Below, in pieces: positions 15,924-19,701 of a stretch of DNA of 19,701 bases. The stretch spans positions 1-19,701 of the forward strand of contig CADFHB010000014.1 of the NCBI GenBank assembly GCA_902834055.1. The letters run 5' to 3'. Every line of letters begins with the position of its first letter. Positions within the stretch are counted from its first letter, which is position 1. Both the position numbers and the translations under genes were made by a program. Below the pieces are notes generated by a model that did not search any database, had not been told where the DNA came from, and worked only from the letters and a program-made list of their open reading frames with translations. Origin of the DNA: Lactobacillaceae bacterium (GTDB lineage: Bacteria; Bacillota; Bacilli; Lactobacillales; Lactobacillaceae).

Positions 15924-15947
15924 TTCTTTTCCTCCCGATAGATAAAC

Positions 15948-16194
15948 AAAAAGCACCAACTAGCGATGAGACATTGCCCAACCTAGTCGGTGCTCCATTA
16001 ATTTGGAAAGATATTGCTCAGCCTAATGACTGGCACCCTTACTAGATTGAAACACCTAGCAAAGGGCTCATTAAATACAGCTCTGCTTAGGTGCGAACGT
16101 CTCTGCCCGCACCCGCTGAGATACAGACATTAACTTGAATAAGCATAGCTGTAATAATACATTGCACTGGTATTTAATGAGTGTTGAGTCATTA
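15948..16194 (-). promoter_or_regulatory. Transcription attenuator upstream of the NhaC-type transporter
   Basis: On the minus strand, in order, several pairings are visible. P1 joins taatgact (16194-16187) with agtcatta (16031-16024). P2 joins 16181-16167 with 16080-16067 (13-14 pairs, one bulge). Inside P2 is ggtgcg/cgcacc. A hairpin ccctttgctag/ctagtaaggg follows. The terminator is agcaccgactag/ctagttggtgct (15994-15983 with 15963-15952) with a T run to 15948. The antiterminator joins CTAGT-aag-GGTGC (16045-16033) with GCACC-g-ACTAG. The left strands of P1 and P2 lie within the Tyr leader peptide, so ribosome position would decide which folds form. No T-box or lysine-riboswitch consensus was found. 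Confidence 0.7.
16130..16192 (-). CDS. Tyrosine-rich leader peptide (20 aa)
   Basis: The ORF reads MTQHSLNTSAMYYYSYAYSS and stops at TAA (16132-16130). Five of seven consecutive codons are Tyr (TAT TAT TAC AGC TAT GCT TAT). AAGGA (16207-16203) lies 10 nt before this ATG and 4 nt before an in-frame ATG at 16198, so the peptide may start two codons earlier. It sits about 30 nt after the promoter and overlaps the attenuator stems. I infer that stalling at Tyr codons when charged tRNA-Tyr is scarce lets transcription proceed into the transporter gene. Confidence 0.75.
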   Translation of the reverse strand: MTQHSLNTSAMYYYSYAYSS

Positions 16195-16225
16195 TCATTC
16201 TTTCCTTTCCGTTTATGTTGGTATT

Positions 16226-16254
16226 ATTAAAACATTCTCATTTTTGTTTGTCAA
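16226..16254 (-). promoter_or_regulatory. Promoter of the Tyr-leader/NhaC unit
   Basis: On the minus strand: TTGACA (16254-16249, perfect consensus), a 17-nt spacer and TTTAAT (16231-16226). Start near 16219 gives a leader of almost 300 nt. Confidence 0.8.
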
Positions 16255-16302
16255 TCTCTAATTTTAATTTTTTGGTAACCGGCGGCGGTATTTTGCTGGG
16301 TA

Positions 16303-16308
16303 TATAAT
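16303..16308 (+). promoter_or_regulatory. -10 box of the nitroreductase gene
   Basis: TATAAT lies 21 nt before the ATG. No matching -35 box is visible in the G/C-rich stretch upstream. It is divergent from the NhaC promoter. Confidence 0.4.
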
Positions 16309-16329
16309 GTAGAAAAGGAGTGAATTAAA

Positions 16330-16815
16330 ATGGAAAATCCAATTTTAGGACGGCACGCGGTGCGTAAGTTTAAACCAGCGGCCGTTACTGAAACAGCCGT
16401 TGACCAGTTGGTAGCCGCTTTTGAGGCGGCACCATGTGGTATGCACCAAGTTGAGGACATGGCCGGGGTGGTAGTTACTGACCCAGCGCTACGGGAGACA
16501 ATTGAGGCCGCCAGCAACAATGCCTGCTATGGCGCACCACTCTTGTTTGCCATCGCCACGAAGAATGATAGTTCGTTTGGCGACCGGGATGCGTCCGCCG
16601 CAGCAGAAAATATCATGGTACAGGCCGCCGCACTTAACCTGGGGTCCGTTTATGTGATGAGTGGTGCTTTGGCACTCAACGACCATCCTGAAATTTTAAG
16701 CCAGTTGGGGATCGACCAGGGCTATTCATTATCCGTAATTGTGGCGGTGGGGCAGGCAGCTGAACCAGCAGCCGTTCCCGACCGCACACACCGCTATAAG
16801 CTTATTCGGCGGTAG
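16330..16815 (+). CDS. Nitroreductase-family FMN oxidoreductase
   Basis: This 161-aa cytosolic enzyme starts at ATG after AAGGAG (9-nt spacing). The N-terminal RHAVRKFKP matches the FMN-phosphate-binding RxSxRxF region. APCGMHQVEDM resembles the APSaxNxQPW segment, and DASAAAENIMVQAAALNLGS is the typical active-site and dimer helix. It is somewhat shorter than the usual 170-220 aa. Members reduce nitroaromatics, quinones or flavins with NAD(P)H; the natural substrate is unknown. A terminator lies between it and the redoxin gene, so the two redox genes are not simply one operon. Confidence 0.85.
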   Translation: MENPILGRHAVRKFKPAAVTETAVDQLVAAFEAAPCGMHQVEDMAGVVVTDPALRETIEAASNNACYGAPLLFAIATKNDSSFGDRDASAAAENIMVQAAALNLGSVYVMSGALALNDHPEILSQLGIDQGYSLSVIVAVGQAAEPAAVPDRTHRYKLIRR

Positions 16816-16819
16816 TTAG

Positions 16820-16866
16820 AAAACACCCCATAGTTGGCTAAGGTATTGCCAACCATGGGGTGTTTT
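16820..16866. terminator. Terminator between the nitroreductase and redoxin genes
   Basis: A nearly perfect 19-bp stem (16820-16838 with 16848-16866, one mismatch) with a 9-nt loop, ending in TTTT on the plus strand. The A run on the left arm gives a T run on the minus strand as well. Confidence 0.8.
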
Positions 16867-16882
16867 GATAATGGAGGTAATT

Positions 16883-17125
16883 ATGAGTGAAACAGTACGT
16901 GTATTTACGAAGCAGTTTTGCCCCGGCTGTCAAATGACTAAGCGCCTTTTGACCGCGCAGGGGGTTAAGTACCGAGAGGTTGACGTTACGAATGACCCGG
17001 CGGCGCTCGATGCGCTTCGTCAGTTAGGGTACACCAGCCTCCCAGTAGTGGTGGTTGATAATGATGGGGAAGTCACCGGGTGGACTGGCTTTCGCCCCGA
17101 CAAGATTAAGCAGCTATTTAGTTAG
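16883..17125 (+). CDS. NrdH-like glutaredoxin-family redoxin
   Basis: This 80-residue thioredoxin-fold protein has the redox motif CPGC (residues 13-16) after the first strand. A TSLPVVVVD cis-Pro segment and GWTGFRPDKI at the C-terminus are typical of NrdH redoxins, which pass electrons from thioredoxin reductase to ribonucleotide reductase. GGAGG 5 nt upstream selects the ATG at 16883 over the in-frame ATG at 16865. NrdH usually has CMQC or CVQC, so CPGC is a variant. No nrdE/F genes are nearby, so a more general redoxin role is possible. The 3' end overlaps the convergent L,D-transpeptidase gene by 8 nt. Confidence 0.82.
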   Translation: MSETVRVFTKQFCPGCQMTKRLLTAQGVKYREVDVTNDPAALDALRQLGYTSLPVVVVDNDGEVTGWTGFRPDKIKQLFS

Positions 17126-17675
17126 TGACCACGACTTTTGTCCCGGTGGGCACCGTGTTAGCAAACCATTCGGCATCAGGGACGGATAGGCAGACGCAGC
17201 CAGGTGAACTGGGCTTTTTACCCAGCTTAGCCGCCTCACTTTTGATGTAGCGGTGGTTGGCGTTGGTGACCACGGTATGGAAAAGGTAGTCGCCATTCCA
17301 CGCGACATAGTACTTGGCCCCCAGCTTAAGGTTGGGGTTGTACACCCAGTCACCACGGACGTCTTGGATTGTAAATGTTCCAGTGGGCGTTACACTTTTA
17401 TCTTTTCCGCTAGTCGGGTCCTTTTCAAACTTGCCGGCGGTGCTATACATTGTGTAGACCACCTTTTTCCCACTGTACACATAAGTGCGGTTGTGCTTGA
17501 GGCGGACCTTAATCCAAAGGTTAGGCACCGTTGCCAGGTTGGGATAGGGCACTGTTTCTGAGGACTTTCGCCAATTAATCGGTGTTCGCATGTGGCTAGC
17601 GTGAACCGCGGGTGGTTCTAAAAGGGCCCCAACGGTGATTAGGATGACTAACAGGATTTTAGGCAGTTTCTTCAT
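17118..17675 (-). CDS. L,D-transpeptidase (YkuD domain) with altered active-site motif
   Basis: This 185-aa secreted protein starts at MKKLPKILLV after AGGAAG; the upstream in-frame start has no such site. Residues 1-27 are a Sec signal peptide ending near VHA-S. The YkuD domain (about 52-184) contains VTPTGTFTI, the upstream His in LFHTVV (133) and the catalytic Cys160. The usual signature S-H-G-C-x-R is here SSPGCVCL (156-163): the conserved His is Pro and the Arg is Cys, each one base from the canonical codon. The family cross-links peptidoglycan through 3-3 links or anchors proteins. These substitutions may impair activity or mark a divergent subgroup. A -10 box TATAAT lies on the minus strand at 17715-17710. 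Confidence 0.82.
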   Translation of the reverse strand: MKKLPKILLVILITVGALLEPPAVHASHMRTPINWRKSSETVPYPNLATVPNLWIKVRLKHNRTYVYSGKKVVYTMYSTAGKFEKDPTSGKDKSVTPTGTFTIQDVRGDWVYNPNLKLGAKYYVAWNGDYLFHTVVTNANHRYIKSEAAKLGKKPSSPGCVCLSVPDAEWFANTVPTGTKVVVTN

Positions 17676-17864
17676 TTGGATACTTCCTTGTTTAGACAGA
17701 ATTAGTACCATTATATACTAATTTAGTGCCATCAATTCAGCTTAATAATACTAAGTATATTACTTAAGATTTAAAAGAATAATTTAAAAGGCTTATGAAA
17801 GCAGCTTTGTTTTGGTAGAGTAATCACTTGTGTGAAAAGAATTGATTAAAGGAGTATTTAATAT

Positions 17865-19270
17865 ATGAAAGAAATGCCACAAGCCCGGCGATAAGTCCGT
17901 CACCCGAAGCTAGCAATGGTCAGTATGCTGCTAGGGGCCTTTGTGGGGATGTTTAGTGAAACGTCATTAAACATTGCGTTGCCTAAGTTGATGGCGGCCC
18001 TGCAGGTTAATACCGCAACGATTCAATGGTTAGTTACTGGCTACATGCTGGTAATTGGGATTGTCTTGCCGCTATCGAGTTTGATTTCAAAGTGGTTTAC
18101 TACCCGCCAGATCATTACCTTTGCCCTGGCAGTATTTATGATTGGGGCGGTTATCTCTGCCTTAGGAAGTACCTTTGCGGTCGTCTTAATTGGTCGAATG
18201 ATCCAGGGGATTGGTACCGGCCTGATCTTGCCGCTAATGTTTGCGGTGGTTATGCAGATTTTCCCGCTACAAAAGATCGGTGCCGTGATGGGGTCTGTGC
18301 TTTGGTAATCATGTTTGCCCCGGCGATCGGCCCGACGCTGACCGGTTTGATCCTCGCCAAGTTATCATGGCAGTGGATCTTCTGGTTGTTTGTACCCTTC
18401 CTTTTGATCGCCTTGATTTTTGCCCTAACTTCATTAGAAAACGTGGGTGACCTAACCCGGCCCCACGTTGATATCTTATCTATTCTGGAATCGGCGGTTG
18501 GCTGTTCCGGATTGGTAATCGGTGCCTCATTGTCAAGCCGGGATGGTTGGTTATCTGTACCGGTTTTGACTGCGCTGGTAGTTGGGGTAATTGTCCTCGC
18601 ATTATACATTCACCGGCAGCTGAACCTGGAAGAGCCAATCCTAAACTTTCGGGTATTTAAGACCCGGGCCTTTGCGATTGGCGCCTGCCTGGTGATGTTA
18701 GACTTTGGTATCATCCTGTCAGCGATGTACTTGCTACCAATGTACATCCAAAATGGCTTGCTGCTGCCGGTTGCATTAACCGGTATTATTATGCTACCCG
18801 GTGGGGTGGTCAACGCCTTGACTTCAGCCGTCGCCGGACGGTTATATGATAACGTTGGTGCTAAGCGCCCGGCGATGATCGGCTTCTTGATTGCGTTTGT
18901 TGGTGCCGTAATGCTGGCATTGGCAACGCCGCACTCTCCAGTTGACTACATTATTGCTGCCCACGTTATCTTGATGATCGGGTGTCCGTTGGCGATGTCA
19001 CCATCACAAACTAGCGCGTTGAATGCTCTGCCTGGAATGCAGTCTGGGGATGGGAGCACGATTTTAAACACGATGCAGCAGGTGATTGGTGCGTTAGCAA
19101 CCGCCCTGGCAACCAGCTTCCTTGAATTGGGCCGCCGACTTGGCACTGGGGCACCGGCAGTACGGTTTACGAATGGTGCACACTATGGCTTTTACTTTAC
19201 GATTGTCTTAGTAGTGGTTGGCTTTATCCTGACCCTATTAATGCAGGATAAGAGTAGTGATTTAGAATAA
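17865..19270 (+). pseudogene. DHA2-type MFS multidrug transporter, broken by a stop and a frameshift
   Basis: AAGGAG (17848-17853) precedes ATG 17865. The frame MKEMPQARR meets TAA at codon 10 (17892-17894), then continues VRHPKLAMVSMLLGAF into a 14-helix EmrB/QacA-like exporter. LNIALPKLMAALQVNTATIQ and WLVTGYML mark helix 1-2, and the antiporter motif is APAIGPTLTG. At a G tract (18290-18293) one G is missing: the frame from 17916 ends at 18308, while the rest of the protein continues in the next frame to 19270. Restoring one G gives about 468 codons, the normal length. The stop is one C-to-T step from a Gln codon. Two separate lesions make function unlikely. The long ORF from 18026 begins with out-of-frame sequence and is not a real protein start. 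Confidence 0.88.
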
Positions 19271-19310
19271 ATTTGAAATAACTCTTGCAATTTAGGGGAG
19301 TTTAACGTAA

Positions 19311-19351
19311 AGTAGATAACTGTTGTCTCATCAATGATTATCTGCTTTTTT
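19311..19351 (+). terminator. Terminator after the DHA2 pseudogene
   Basis: agtagataa (19311-19319) pairs with ttatctgct (19338-19346) with one G-U pair, followed by TTTTTT. Confidence 0.7.
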
Positions 19352-19379
19352 GTTTGAACGGTGATTTGAATTCACAATC

Positions 19380-19440
19380 AAGCAAACAGCGTTGCTTAGC
19401 ATCTAGTTCTGATTACTAGATGTGATACCTGTAATCAGGT
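19380..19440. repeat. Three consecutive small hairpins upstream of the rrn promoters
   Basis: The stems are aagcaa/ttgctt (19380-19397), catctagt/actagatg (19400-19422) and acctg/caggt (19427-19440), with loops of 4-7 nt. None has a T run. They may be remnants of a processed RNA or protein-binding dyads near the rrn promoter. Beyond them I see no gene in 19352-19505. Confidence 0.4.
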
Positions 19441-19505
19441 GTTGAGAAGTGATTTAGCTGGTTAAGCGTGTTAATAACTGATTTTGAAAAAGATTCAAAA
19501 AATTG

Positions 19506-19534
19506 TTGACGGATGATTGGTGTGATGATATTAT
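19506..19534 (+). promoter_or_regulatory. rrn promoter P1
   Basis: TTGACG (19506-19511), a 17-nt spacer and TATTAT (19529-19534). It is one of two tandem promoters 79 nt apart, as is typical for rRNA operons of this group. Confidence 0.8.
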
Positions 19535-19584
19535 AAATAAGCTGACTTGTTGATGACGAGTTAATAATTAATTCAAAAAAGTTG

Positions 19585-19613
19585 TTGACTTATTGTTAAC
19601 GGTCTGATATAAT
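19585..19613 (+). promoter_or_regulatory. rrn promoter P2
   Basis: TTGACT (19585-19590), an exact 17-nt spacer and consensus TATAAT (19608-19613), preceded by an A/T-rich stretch resembling an UP element. Confidence 0.88.
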
Positions 19614-19619
19614 AATTTA

Positions 19620-19701
19620 TGTTGTTTGGCTGCTAAGCTGTCAACATGGTAGACCTTTGAAAACTGAACAAAGTTTCGACGAATCAAATGTGTAGGGTCT
19701 T
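19620..19701 (+). other. 5' leader of an rRNA operon (16S gene begins beyond the window)
   Basis: The segment ctttgaaaactgaacaaag and what follows is the familiar leader just upstream of 16S rRNA in lactobacilli, carrying the antitermination and RNase III processing region. No 16S sequence itself is visible before the window ends. The identification is from memory of such leaders. Confidence 0.7.

Noticed and set aside
15924..16200. T-box or lysine riboswitch in the NhaC leader
   Set aside because: The size fits both, but the T-box GGTGGNACCGCG core and the lysine-riboswitch GAGGTGCGAA and CCGAAG motifs are absent, whereas a Tyr-rich ORF with a ribosome binding site explains the leader better.
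18026..19270. 414-aa MFS protein starting at 18026
   Set aside because: Its first 90 or so residues are out of frame with the transporter and look random; the true frame enters only after the G tract at 18290-18293.
1..19701. CRISPR arrays, prophage or defence systems
   Set aside because: I saw no regularly spaced direct repeats, no cas, phage structural, integrase or restriction genes. The only mobile trace is the IS30 remnant.

Overview
The window looks like chromosome from a Lactobacillaceae species, most probably a Limosilactobacillus of the L. fermentum type. This is inferred from remembered protein style, G/C-rich third codon positions, a perfect Gram-positive cre site, a lactobacillus-type IS30 transposase and a typical lactobacillus rRNA leader. 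No database search was possible. The right edge stops just before a 16S rRNA gene, after two strong tandem rrn promoters.

Layout. 1-2032: an Lhr-like DEAD/DEAH helicase cut by the window edge, its frame interrupted upstream. 2079-2385: tRNA-Thr(AGT) with a structured downstream tail. 2483-4200: a decay zone with a truncated, frameshifted IS30 transposase, a 25-bp palindrome, a small orphan ORF and a minus-strand RarA-type remnant. 4266-4922: a YwnB-like NAD(P)-binding protein. 4943-6592: an MHS-family transporter behind an isoleucine-codon leader peptide and attenuator. 6657-6963: a second tRNA-Thr(AGT) with the same tail. 7033-9582: a TetR-type regulator divergent from an MMPL-family transporter. 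9678-10862: diaminopropionate ammonia-lyase with two nonsense codons. 11033-13652: the preT-preA operon for reduction of pyrimidine bases, with a cre box on its -10. 13729-14383: two small genes of unknown function. 14508-16254: an NhaC-family transporter behind a tyrosine-codon leader peptide and attenuator. 16330-17675: nitroreductase, NrdH-like redoxin and L,D-transpeptidase. 17865-19270: a broken DHA2-type MFS transporter. 19311-19701: terminator, hairpins, rrn promoters and leader.

Two themes stand out. First, two unrelated transporters each have a consensus promoter, a short ORF with a ribosome binding site and a run of one amino acid's codons (Ile in one, Tyr in the other), then alternative hairpins ending in an intrinsic terminator. 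This is the layout of ribosome-mediated attenuation. It is uncommon in Firmicutes, where T-boxes usually do this work, and it predicts the substrates: an isoleucine-related compound for the MHS protein and tyrosine for the NhaC protein. Second, gene decay is dense: IS30, rarA-like, dpaL and the DHA2 transporter are clearly broken, and the helicase and MMPL genes look damaged at their 5' ends. Several lesions are single-base and recent-looking, including three stops one C-to-T change away from Gln codons.

The duplicated tRNA-Thr units also deserve attention. About 100 nt are identical, and the structured tails beyond have diverged while keeping base pairing, which suggests a selected RNA element.
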